Assembly (NCBI GenBank): GCA_963169045.1
Contig: CAUJDF010000077.1
Location: forward strand, 1 to 35,005
Source of the DNA: Myxococcota bacterium
GTDB taxonomy: Bacteria > Myxococcota_A > Bradymonadia > UBA7976 > UBA1532
DNA: 35,005 bases
Direction: 5' to 3'
In this document: positions 8,308 to 17,595 of the stretch, in pieces
How positions within the stretch are numbered: position 1 is the first letter of the stretch
How the letters are laid out: each line of letters begins with the position of its first letter
The notes under the pieces: model-generated
Databases searched by the model: none
Told to the model about the DNA's origin: nothing
What the model saw: the letters and a program-made list of their open reading frames with translations, nothing else
Position numbers and translations under genes: made by a program

Positions 8308-10200
8308 ATGATGCCTCTCCTGGCGATGGCTTGCGCGCTGACGCAGGCGCCCGATCTGACCGTGGTCCGGTGTGGCGAGGACGTCGTCACCGTCCCGGCG
8401 CGCTTCTACGCCCTGGCCGAGGGCGGCGAGGGGCGCGTCGAGCTGGCCGCGCGCGGCGACGGACTCTTCTTCCAGTGGTTCGTGGGCGGCGAGCAGCGCC
8501 CGTGCCCCACCGAGCCCGCCCCCGCCTGCGCGGTCGACCTCCCGATCGGCCACCACCCGGTGCGCCTCGTCGTGTCGCGGCCGGACTCACAGGGCCGCCG
8601 CGAGGTCCTCGCCCGGGTCGACGCCGAGGCGTGGGTCGCGGCCCCCGTCGCCGGCCTCGAGGCGACGGCGACGCCCGCCGAGTGCGTGCCCGAATGGGAA
8701 GACTTCGGATGCCAGGTGCACCTCCAGGCGCGCTGGGCCGGCGCGGCGGAGATTCAGTGGAGCGTGGGCGGATCGTGGCTCCCCGGGGCCGACCGTGTCA
8801 TCGACCTGCCTCCGGGCCGCTACGAGGCGCGGGCCCTCGCGCGCTTCCCGGGCGGCTTCGCCCTGCGAAGCCTGCCCGTCCACGTCCGCCGCGGCCGCGT
8901 CGAGCTGGCGCTGCCCGTCGGCGCGATCCGGGACGAGGTGGCGCGCCGGATCGAGGCGAACACGGCGTTCGCGGTGCGCTTCGTCGGGCCGGAGAAGTGC
9001 GCCGACGGGGCGCTCGACATCGACGCGACGATCCGCGTCTGTACGCGCCTCGGCGACACGGTCCGCGTCGACGTGTTCGCGCCGGGCGGCGTCGTCGTGC
9101 GCGCGGAGGAGGGCCACGTCGCGCCCGACGCGGTCGCCGGCTTCGTCTACGCCGCGGTCGCCGCCGCGCTCCCCGGGGCGCGCGACCCGCTGCCGGCCCC
9201 GAATGCCGCCGCCCGGGCCGATCCCCGCGGCCGGCTCGTCGTCGTCCCTCCGGCGGGGGCGCCCCGCGTCGATGTCGCACTGAACGGCGTGCCGCTCGGC
9301 GCGGCGCCCCTCGACCTGGCGCTCCCGGCCGGCAGCTTCGACCTGGCGTTCACCGCCCCCGGGCATCGGCCGCTCGTGCGGCGGATCACGGTCGACGCCC
9401 GCCGGGACACGGTCGTGGACGCGGATCCGCCGCCGCTCGAGACGGCGCTCGCCCTGCGCTGCGACGGCCCCGCGACGCGCGTCCGCGTGGACGACGGCGA
9501 GCTATTCGCGCCGGCCGCCTCGCCGCGGCCCTTCGCCGCCGGCCGCCACGACGTCTTCTTCTTCCGGGGCGATGGCGCCGTCCAGCACCGCGCCGTCGAG
9601 CTCGGCGTCGGGCAGGTGGTCGAGGTCGCCTGTGACGAGGCGGCCTGGGCGCCGCGCCGCGTCTGGGTGCGCTCCACGGTGCCGGCGGAGGTGACGATCT
9701 GCCTCGACGGCCAGACGCTTCCCTGCGTCCACCGGATGGCGCTGCCGCGCGCCGAGACGCTGGGCCTGACGGCGCTCCCGGTGCTCCCGAGCGGCGACCA
9801 CCTGCTCTGGTTCCCGGGCAGCCACCGCTTCGCCGCGAAGACATTCCGCTTCCGCGTGCCGGAAGCTCTCGTCGTCGAGATCGCGCTCGAGGCCGCCCCC
9901 ATCGCGCCGACCGTCGAGGTCACTGAGCGCTCGCCCGCGGGGCCGGCGTCGACGCCGCGGGAGTGGGCCATCGCGGGGCTGGTCGTCGGGGCGGGCGCCT
10001 GCGCGACCTTCGGCAGCGTGGAGGCGAGTCGCGCAGAAGCCGCCGCCGCCGAGCACCGCGCCCTCGTCCGCCACGCAGGCCGGGGCGATCCGGCGGCGGC
10101 GGGCCGCTTCGAGACGGCGTCCGACCGCGCGGTCTTCCTCTATGGCTGCGCCGCCACCCTGGCGGTGGTCGGCGCCTTCACGCTCTTCACGACACCCTGA
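8308..10200 (+). CDS. PEGA-domain protein with two C-terminal membrane helices (630 aa)
   Basis: ATG 8308 (followed by a second ATG) has GGAGG seven bases upstream and lies 13 bp after the previous stop. The N-terminus is a short hydrophobic leader (MMPLLAMACALTQ). Residues about 20-300 contain repeated beta-rich segments with Cys pairs and 'VGG'-type turns. A PEGA domain is visible at about 308-372 (VDVALNGVPLGAAPLDLALP followed by 'SFDLAFTAPGHRP'), and a second PEGA-like segment follows at about 385-450. Two membrane segments lie near 551-570 and 605-627, separated by a charged Ala-rich helix. The same C-terminal plan occurs in the PEGA protein at 26474-27577. PEGA domains are common in envelope proteins beside bacterial Ser/Thr kinases. 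The protein probably lies at the inner membrane with most of its length in the periplasm. Confidence 0.85.
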   Translation: MMPLLAMACALTQAPDLTVVRCGEDVVTVPARFYALAEGGEGRVELAARGDGLFFQWFVGGEQRPCPTEPAPACAVDLPIGHHPVRLVVSRPDSQGRREVLARVDAEAWVAAPVAGLEATATPAECVPEWEDFGCQVHLQARWAGAAEIQWSVGGSWLPGADRVIDLPPGRYEARALARFPGGFALRSLPVHVRRGRVELALPVGAIRDEVARRIEANTAFAVRFVGPEKCADGALDIDATIRVCTRLGDTVRVDVFAPGGVVVRAEEGHVAPDAVAGFVYAAVAAALPGARDPLPAPNAAARADPRGRLVVVPPAGAPRVDVALNGVPLGAAPLDLALPAGSFDLAFTAPGHRPLVRRITVDARRDTVVDADPPPLETALALRCDGPATRVRVDDGELFAPAASPRPFAAGRHDVFFFRGDGAVQHRAVELGVGQVVEVACDEAAWAPRRVWVRSTVPAEVTICLDGQTLPCVHRMALPRAETLGLTALPVLPSGDHLLWFPGSHRFAAKTFRFRVPEALVVEIALEAAPIAPTVEVTERSPAGPASTPREWAIAGLVVGAGACATFGSVEASRAEAAAAEHRALVRHAGRGDPAAAGRFETASDRAVFLYGCAATLAVVGAFTLFTTP

Positions 10201-10214
10201 CCCAGGAGGAACAC

Positions 10215-10562
10215 ATGCGCATCCTCGCGTGTCTCACGTTGACCATCAGCAGCTGTCTCGCCGACCGCGAAACGCTCTGGCCCGAGGGCACGCTCGCGGT
10301 GCACGCCGACGGCGCCGGCAGGGCCGAGGTCGTCGTCGGCCGCTTCGAGAGCGACGCCGGTATCCACCACCGGCGGTGGGGACCCGGCGCCGGCCCGCTC
10401 CTCGCCGATCTCGAGCCGGGCAGCTGGGTCGTGCACCTCGCGGCCTGCCGTTCCGGCCTCGTCTTCGCGGAGACGGCGTTCGAGATCGTCGTCGGCCGGG
10501 GCGCCGAGGTCGCCGCCACGATGCAGGCGTCCGCGCCCCGGCCGTGCGGCACCTGGCGTTGA
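10215..10562 (+). CDS. Small lipoprotein (115 aa)
   Basis: ATG 10215 is preceded by AGGAGG and lies 14 bp after the PEGA gene, so it belongs to the same operon. The leader MRILACLTLTISSC ends in a lipobox-like ISSC with Cys14. The mature part is a compact beta-rich domain of about 100 residues with the segment 'LLADLEPGSWVVHLAACRSG', which resembles the turn-rich PEGA or carboxypeptidase-regulatory fold. It ends with a Cys near the C-terminus (CGTWR). No family is recognised with certainty. It may be an envelope partner of the upstream PEGA protein. Confidence 0.82.
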   Translation: MRILACLTLTISSCLADRETLWPEGTLAVHADGAGRAEVVVGRFESDAGIHHRRWGPGAGPLLADLEPGSWVVHLAACRSGLVFAETAFEIVVGRGAEVAATMQASAPRPCGTWR

Positions 10563-10605
10563 GCGCGGGCGGGCGTCGTGGCATCGCCGCGAGCGAGGAG
10601 GCAGG

Positions 10606-11550
10606 ATGTCGGCGCGAAACGACCGGAGGCTGGCGGTGGGGGACGATCGAACGACGGACGCGGAACGTCACCTCGAGGCGGCCCGGCGGGCCGTCGACGC
10701 GGTCGTCGCGGAAGCCATCGCCCAGCTCAACGTGCGGTTGTCGCTGGGCCCGCAGGTGGCCGTTCCGCCGCTCGCGGCGGAGGACGAGGCGTTACACCGC
10801 GCGGCGCAGGCCGCCCACGACGCGGTGGAGGCGCTCGCCCGCATCGTCGCGCCGACGCGCCGCCGCGACGCCGCCGGGCCCGCGGCGTCGCCGCGCATCC
10901 GGCACGAAGCCCAGCGTCTGTCGATGCGGCTCGCGCTCGCGGAGGACGCGCTGCTGCCCGCCGTGCGCGCGCCCGCCATCGCGCGGGACGACCATGCGCG
11001 GATCGCCGGCCTCCTCGAACACGGCGGCCTCACGGGCGACGCGGCGCTGCGCCTGCTCCCCTACGCGCCCGTGCGTCCGCCGGCCCGGCGCGACGCCGAC
11101 CTCGACGGCCTTCAGCGCTCGGCGCAGGTCCACACGTCGACCTTCTGGTTCTGCCTGCGGCTGGCGGTCGACGAGCTCATCGGCCTCGTCCTCGATCGGC
11201 GGGCGTCCTCGCCGGACCGCCTCGAGGCGCTCGTCGCCGATGCCGCGACGACGCTGGGCCTCCTGAGCGGCGATCTCGATCGGGCGCGGTCGCTGGGGGC
11301 GGCGCTCCGGGCGGCGGGCGAGACACCGCCGATCTGTCTCGTCGCGCTGGAGCGTGTGTTGCCCCGGGAGGGGGCCACCTGCAGCCAGGCGCTCGACCTG
11401 CTCCGCGAGACGCTGCTGCCCTTCGCGTCGACCGTGGAATGGACCGACGAAGCGTGGGCCGGGTGGGCCGCGGCGCTCACGGCGTTCGAGCGCCGCCTGG
11501 GCTGGGTGCTGCCCGCGGCGGGCCGCCCGGGCTCAGGCGTCGGGCGTTGA
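10606..11550 (+). CDS. Alpha-helical cytosolic protein of unknown function (314 aa)
   Basis: ATG 10606 has AGGAGG upstream and lies 43 bp after the small lipoprotein gene, so it is probably the last gene of the rightward operon. No signal peptide or membrane segment is visible. The sequence is Ala-, Arg- and Leu-rich with long amphipathic helices throughout (for example 'AERHLEAARRAVDAVVAEAI' near residues 18-37) and a Trp-rich C-terminal segment (WTDEAWAGWAAAL). I do not recognise a domain. The 3' end overlaps the convergent gene at 11533 by 18 bp. Confidence 0.75.
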   Translation: MSARNDRRLAVGDDRTTDAERHLEAARRAVDAVVAEAIAQLNVRLSLGPQVAVPPLAAEDEALHRAAQAAHDAVEALARIVAPTRRRDAAGPAASPRIRHEAQRLSMRLALAEDALLPAVRAPAIARDDHARIAGLLEHGGLTGDAALRLLPYAPVRPPARRDADLDGLQRSAQVHTSTFWFCLRLAVDELIGLVLDRRASSPDRLEALVADAATTLGLLSGDLDRARSLGAALRAAGETPPICLVALERVLPREGATCSQALDLLRETLLPFASTVEWTDEAWAGWAAALTAFERRLGWVLPAAGRPGSGVGR

Positions 11551-11892
11551 GCCGACGGCCGGCCCGCTCCGACGGACGAACAGCCGCCCCGCCACGAGCC
11601 CGATCGCGTTCAGCGCCAGGACCAGGACGGCGAGCCACCCGATCTGTCCCGCCGCCGCAGACCAGGCACAGTCGAGCCATCGCTGGCCGCCGGGGCGGGG
11701 ATCCGGCGCCGCGGCCTGCATGCAGGCCCGACGCTCGAGCAGGTCGCGCGCCCGCCGGATGCACTCGTCCGCTGGCACCGTGGGCCGCGGGACGCTCGCG
11801 GCGAGCGTACACGCCGCCACGTCGGGCGACACCTTCCACGGCCACCAGATGGCACCGGCGGCGAGCGTCGCGCACAACACGATGACCTTCAT
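11533..11892 (-). CDS. Small exported membrane protein (119 aa)
   Basis: ATG 11892 follows a G-rich ribosome binding site (GGGGGGACAG). The N-terminus is hydrophobic (MKVIVLCATLAAGAIWWPW) and reads as a signal peptide or anchor. A middle region contains four Cys (TLAAS near an AACT motif, DECIRRARD, RRACMQ, DCAWS) that could form disulfides in the periplasm. A second hydrophobic helix at about 84-104 (IGWLAVLVLALNAIGLVAG) is followed by Arg residues. This gives a protein with a periplasmic loop of about 60 residues. No family is recognised. The gene follows the convergent helical protein with an 18-bp overlap and lies 85 bp upstream of the end of the thermolysin-like gene's coding region. Confidence 0.72.
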   Translation of the reverse strand: MKVIVLCATLAAGAIWWPWKVSPDVAACTLAASVPRPTVPADECIRRARDLLERRACMQAAAPDPRPGGQRWLDCAWSAAAGQIGWLAVLVLALNAIGLVAGRLFVRRSGPAVGSTPDA

Positions 11893-11977
11893 CTGTCCCC
11901 CCGAGTGTCGAGAGACAGCCTCCGGTTCGCCTCACGGCCTGTCAAGCCTCGCGAGCCGCGGCGGGCGCGGCGCCGGT

Positions 11978-14629
<2,652 letters not shown>

Positions 14630-14745
14630 GAGCTCCTCCTGTGCCGGAACGCTACGGCGCCCGGCCGGCGTGCGCGGACCCGTGGGGCGCCGCCGACCCG
14701 GGCCCGGCCGAAGCGAAACGCTGTGTCGAGGGGCGGCGCCTCGTG

Positions 14746-14751
14746 TATCGT
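14746..14751 (+). promoter_or_regulatory. Candidate -10 hexamer TATCGT for a leaderless transcript
   Basis: TATCGT ends six bases before the ATG at 14758, the normal distance from a -10 element to the transcription start. No ribosome binding site is visible upstream of that ATG. Leaderless transcription is therefore possible. I see no good -35 at 17-18 nt. The rest of the divergent gap 14630-14757 shows nothing else I can name. Confidence 0.3.
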
Positions 14752-14757
14752 CCCGCC

Positions 14758-15132
14758 ATGGACGTGACGCGGAGACGGTTCCTGCAGCTCGCGGCCGGCG
14801 GCGCCGCCGTGGCGACCCTCGGCTGCGATCGCATGCCCGCCCTGCCCCAGGAGCTGGTCGACCGCTACGGCCGGCGCGATCCGCCCGTCGAGCCGCCGCC
14901 CCCCGCGCGACCCGACGACGACGGCATCGAGCGCACCTACGCCTTCGGCGCCGACGGGTGGCCGCGGCCGGTGCGCTGGTCGCGCGGACGCCTGTCGCTC
15001 GACCGCGGCGCCGTCCTGACCGACGAGACCGGGCGCGAGACATCGGGCGCGGTCGACGCGGACACCGTCCGCCGTCTGTTCGGCGAGACCGTGGCCACGG
15101 AAGTCTTCGGCGTCGCAAACCTCTACTTCTGA
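14758..15132 (+). CDS. Tat-exported small lipoprotein upstream of hcp (124 aa)
   Basis: The N-terminus MDVTRRRFLQLAAGG carries a twin-arginine motif (RRRFLQ, residues 5-10), then a hydrophobic stretch ending ATLGC. This predicts Tat export of a folded protein with lipidation at Cys23. The mature part has a Pro-rich linker (VEPPPPARPDDD, about 41-52) and a C-terminal domain of about 70 residues with Trp and aromatic residues. I recognise no family. The ATG has no ribosome binding site but lies close behind a TATCGT element. The hcp gene starts 12 bp after its stop, so the two should be cotranscribed, which suggests a functional tie to type VI secretion. That tie is inference from position only. 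Confidence 0.78.
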   Translation: MDVTRRRFLQLAAGGAAVATLGCDRMPALPQELVDRYGRRDPPVEPPPPARPDDDGIERTYAFGADGWPRPVRWSRGRLSLDRGAVLTDETGRETSGAVDADTVRRLFGETVATEVFGVANLYF

Positions 15133-15144
15133 CCGGGAGGCCGC

Positions 15145-15618
15145 GTGCCCACGAGCTACACCCTGCGCGTCCGCGGACAGCGGACCGGCGAGATCCGCGG
15201 CGACGGCCCGGACGGCGCCATCGTCGTCCACGCCTGGAACCACGAGATGACCAGCCCGCGCGACGCGGCGTCCGGGCTGCCCACCGGAAGGCGCCAGCAC
15301 CGCCCGCTCACCGTGATCAAGGCGGTCGACCGCAGCAGCCCGCTGCTGATGAACGTCTTCGTGAACAACGAGAACCTCACCGAGGTGACGCTCGAGGTCA
15401 GCCGCGACGACGACCAGGGGCAGGCGGCGGTGTACTGGCGGGTGCACCTGGTCAACGCGTCGATCGCGGTCCTCCGTGACGAGGGCCTCAATACGCTGTA
15501 CCCCGACAACGAGCGCTTCCTCCCGCGCGAGTCCGTCTCGTTCACGTATCAGCGCATCGAGTGGACGTACGTCGACGGCGGCGTCATGGCCGTCGACGAC
15601 TGGGAGGTGCCCGTCTGA
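15145..15618 (+). CDS. hcp: Hcp family type VI secretion tube protein
   Basis: GTG 15145 follows GGGAGG. The 157-residue length and sequence fit the Hcp/TssD family, whose hexameric rings stack into the inner tube expelled by type VI secretion. Family features are visible in order: the opening strand with G-E-I-x-G (residues 13-17), VVHAWNHEMTSP, the conserved SGLPTGRRQHRPL followed by TVIKAVDRSSPLL, then ASIAVL and a closing SVSFTYQRIEWTY ending DDW. No other type VI gene (sheath, VgrG, baseplate, ClpV) is in the window, so this is an orphan copy that would work with an apparatus encoded elsewhere, or in a related contractile system. It follows a Tat lipoprotein by 12 bp and converges on a VOC gene 21 bp away. 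Confidence 0.9.
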   Translation: MPTSYTLRVRGQRTGEIRGDGPDGAIVVHAWNHEMTSPRDAASGLPTGRRQHRPLTVIKAVDRSSPLLMNVFVNNENLTEVTLEVSRDDDQGQAAVYWRVHLVNASIAVLRDEGLNTLYPDNERFLPRESVSFTYQRIEWTYVDGGVMAVDDWEVPV

Positions 15619-15639
15619 AGAGGCGCGGTCCTGGCGGGG

Positions 15640-16419
15640 TCACTTGCGCTTGTGCGCGTGCAGCGAGAAGACCGCGCCCTGCGGGTCCATGCAGATGGCG
15701 ACGAGGTCGTCGCCCGGGACCTCCATCGGCCCGTGGAACACCTGCCCGCCGTTGGCCTTGACCGCGCCGATCGCCTCGTCGATGTCGGGCACGCGGGTGT
15801 AATAGTTCCAGTGCGGCGGCGCCTGCATCTCGGGGGGCCGCTTCGCCATGCCGCCGAGCGTCTTGCTCGAGCCGGCGGCGCGGAACATCTGGTAGGTCAT
15901 GCCATCGCCCATATCCATGGCATCGGTCTTCTCCCACCCGAACAGCGTGGAATAGAACTGCCACGCGGCGTCGAGGTCGTCGGTGTAGTGCTCGTGCCAC
16001 GAGATCTCGCCGGGCTTCGACGGATCGTCGCCGAGGGGCTGGGGGTTCTGGCCCTTGAAGAGCGCGATGGTGGCGCCCTGCGGGTCGCCGATGATCGCGA
16101 AGCGGCCGACGTTCGGGATGTCGGTCGGCGGGACGTAGGTGGTCGCGCCGAGCGACTGCGCCCTGGCGTTCGAAGCGTCGACGTCGTCGACCGCCACATA
16201 GCCCATCCAATGGGACGGGGCGCCCATCTGGGCGGCCTCGTCGGGCAGCGTCATCAGACCGGCGAACGGCTGCCCGTTCGCGGCCCACATGCTGTACTCC
16301 ATCGGGCCCTGCCAGCTCTCGACCGTCCAGCCGGTGACCTTCGGGTAGAACGCCTTGGCCCCGGCGACGTCCTTGGTCATCAGCTCGTACCAGACGAAGC
16401 GACCGCGGTTTGCGGACAT
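15640..16419 (-). CDS. Two-domain VOC (glyoxalase/bleomycin-resistance-like) protein (259 aa)
   Basis: I chose ATG 16419 because GAGGGGG stands just upstream and the VOC fold begins straight after it (RFVWYELMTKD). Two tandem VOC units are visible, about residues 5-122 and 132-257. Each starts with a 'W-Y/H-E' strand (VWYELMTKDVAGAKAFY and ISWHEHYTDDLDAAWQFY), includes an 'FGW' or 'TGWT' turn, and ends with a 'DPQGA' strand (GDPQGATIALF and MDPQGAVFSLH). Such tandem VOC proteins are common in actinobacteria and myxobacteria, act as metal-dependent enzymes or binding proteins, and mostly lack a known substrate. It is probably cytosolic. The gene converges with hcp and is divergent from a small membrane protein gene. 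Confidence 0.9.
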   Translation of the reverse strand: MSANRGRFVWYELMTKDVAGAKAFYPKVTGWTVESWQGPMEYSMWAANGQPFAGLMTLPDEAAQMGAPSHWMGYVAVDDVDASNARAQSLGATTYVPPTDIPNVGRFAIIGDPQGATIALFKGQNPQPLGDDPSKPGEISWHEHYTDDLDAAWQFYSTLFGWEKTDAMDMGDGMTYQMFRAAGSSKTLGGMAKRPPEMQAPPHWNYYTRVPDIDEAIGAVKANGGQVFHGPMEVPGDDLVAICMDPQGAVFSLHAHKRK

Positions 16420-16531
16420 GGAAATCCCCCTCATGATGCGCGCCCCCCAGCGGGGCCCCGGCACCATGGCCGACGGCCGGCGGCCTCGCAAGCGCTTTCC
16501 GCCGGCGCGCGCCGCGGGCATGATGCGCGCC

Positions 16532-16900
16532 ATGCCGATCTACATTCGCTACCACCCGCTCGTCGGCTCGTTCTGTCTCGTGGCCGGTCTGTTCATCATC
16601 TACGGCGGCCTCGTGAGCGGCGGCCCGCATCTGTTCCTGCTCGGCGGCCTGCAGGTCGTCGTCGGCGCGCTCTTCTTGACGAAACCCTGGTATGTCGTTC
16701 ACCCCGATCGTATCGAGGTGCGCAATCCGTTCGGCATGACGGTGCAGACGCACCGGCTCCGGTCGCTCGCCGATCTCGACGTGGACGGCGGCACCGTGCG
16801 CCTCGAGGGCGTGCCGCTGCGCGGCGTCTCGCGCGGCGTGGCGCGGCGCGAGGACTGGGCCGCGTTCATGAAGGCGATCGAGGCGGCCCGGCGCGGTTAG
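16532..16900 (+). CDS. Small membrane protein with cytosolic beta domain (122 aa)
   Basis: Three in-frame ATGs (16520, 16523, 16532) are possible; none has a clear ribosome binding site. I chose 16532, which starts directly before the conserved-looking MPIYIRYHPLVGS. Residues about 10-50 form a hydrophobic hairpin of two membrane segments (SFCLVAGLFIIYGGLVSG and HLFLLGGLQVVVGALFL). The remaining 70 residues resemble a small PH-like beta domain (WYVVHPDRIEVRNPFG) of the kind found after two helices in many bacterial membrane proteins. Function unknown. The stop overlaps the convergent AlkD-type gene by 4 bp. Confidence 0.72.
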   Translation: MPIYIRYHPLVGSFCLVAGLFIIYGGLVSGGPHLFLLGGLQVVVGALFLTKPWYVVHPDRIEVRNPFGMTVQTHRLRSLADLDVDGGTVRLEGVPLRGVSRGVARREDWAAFMKAIEAARRG

Positions 16901-17595
16901 GTCTTGCGGCCCGTCTCGAGCTTGCGGCGCACCTCGCGGCGGACGAGCGCTGGCAGCGCCGGATGCGCGTCGACGAAGGCGGCGACCACGGCGGGCGCGC
17001 GATCGGCGAGCTTGCGCAGCGCCCAGGAGAGCGCCTTGACGACCATCGGGTGGCGATCGGCGACGAGGAGCGCGCAGACGGCGAGGGTGCGCGGCGCGTC
17101 GCCGGTCCCGCTGCGGCTCTTCTTGTTGAGCCCGGTGGTGGTCACGAGGGCGAGGCGGCGCCACCACACGTCGGGCGACGAGGCCCAGGCGGCGACGTCG
17201 GCGTCGGCGAGGTGGCCCCGCAGCCATGCCATCCCCGTCAGGTCGCCGAAGTGGTCGACGCTCTCCCAGTTGTCGAGGCCGCGGCCGAGGCGCTCGAGCG
17301 CGGCGCGGTCCAGCGGAGGCCGTCGCTTCAGCAAGAGGTCGATCGCGACGGCGCGCGCCTCGTGCACGCCGACGTCGATCAGGGCGTCCGCGAGCGCGAG
17401 TGCGTCCGGCAAGTGCTCGATCTGACGCGCGATCTCGGCGGCGAGCGCATGGAGCTCCGGCACGGGGATGCCGAGCAGGCGCGCCGCCGTCGGACGCTCG
17501 CGCGCGATGGCGGCGGCGCGCTCGGGTCGCGCGGCGGCCTCGAGGCGCCGCATCACCTCGGCGGCGACGGCGCTCGCGGCGGCGGGCGGGCTCAC
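16897..17595 (-). CDS. alkD: AlkD-type DNA alkylation repair glycosylase (232 aa)
   Basis: The product has the all-helical HEAT-like plan and length of AlkD, which removes positively charged alkylated bases such as 3- and 7-methylated purines. Residues placed like the AlkD active site are present: Trp110 and Asp114 (DNWESVDHFG), Arg146/Arg147 (VWWRRLALV) and Trp191 (ALSWALRKL). The start is a GTG at 17595 that overlaps the TGA of the fatty acyl-AMP ligase gene (GTGA, 4 bp), so translation is probably coupled to it. The protein has no obvious metabolic link to the acyl-activation genes upstream. It could be a passenger in the operon or protect DNA from an alkylating product; the latter is speculation. 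Confidence 0.88.
   Translation of the reverse strand: MSPPAAASAVAAEVMRRLEAAARPERAAAIARERPTAARLLGIPVPELHALAAEIARQIEHLPDALALADALIDVGVHEARAVAIDLLLKRRPPLDRAALERLGRGLDNWESVDHFGDLTGMAWLRGHLADADVAAWASSPDVWWRRLALVTTTGLNKKSRSGTGDAPRTLAVCALLVADRHPMVVKALSWALRKLADRAPAVVAAFVDAHPALPALVRREVRRKLETGRKT

Noticed and set aside
11893-11977. Possible terminator or small RNA between two leftward genes
   Set aside because: Only short GC palindromes (such as GCCGCGGC) occur, without a T-run or a distinct promoter, so nothing can be supported.
14630-15618. Complete type VI secretion locus
   Set aside because: Only hcp is recognisable; no sheath, VgrG, baseplate or ATPase gene is encoded in the window.
16434-16533. 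Earlier ATG codons for the VOC protein
   Set aside because: They would add an Arg-rich segment that overlaps the divergent gene's upstream region, and the best ribosome binding site and VOC fold start fit ATG 16419.
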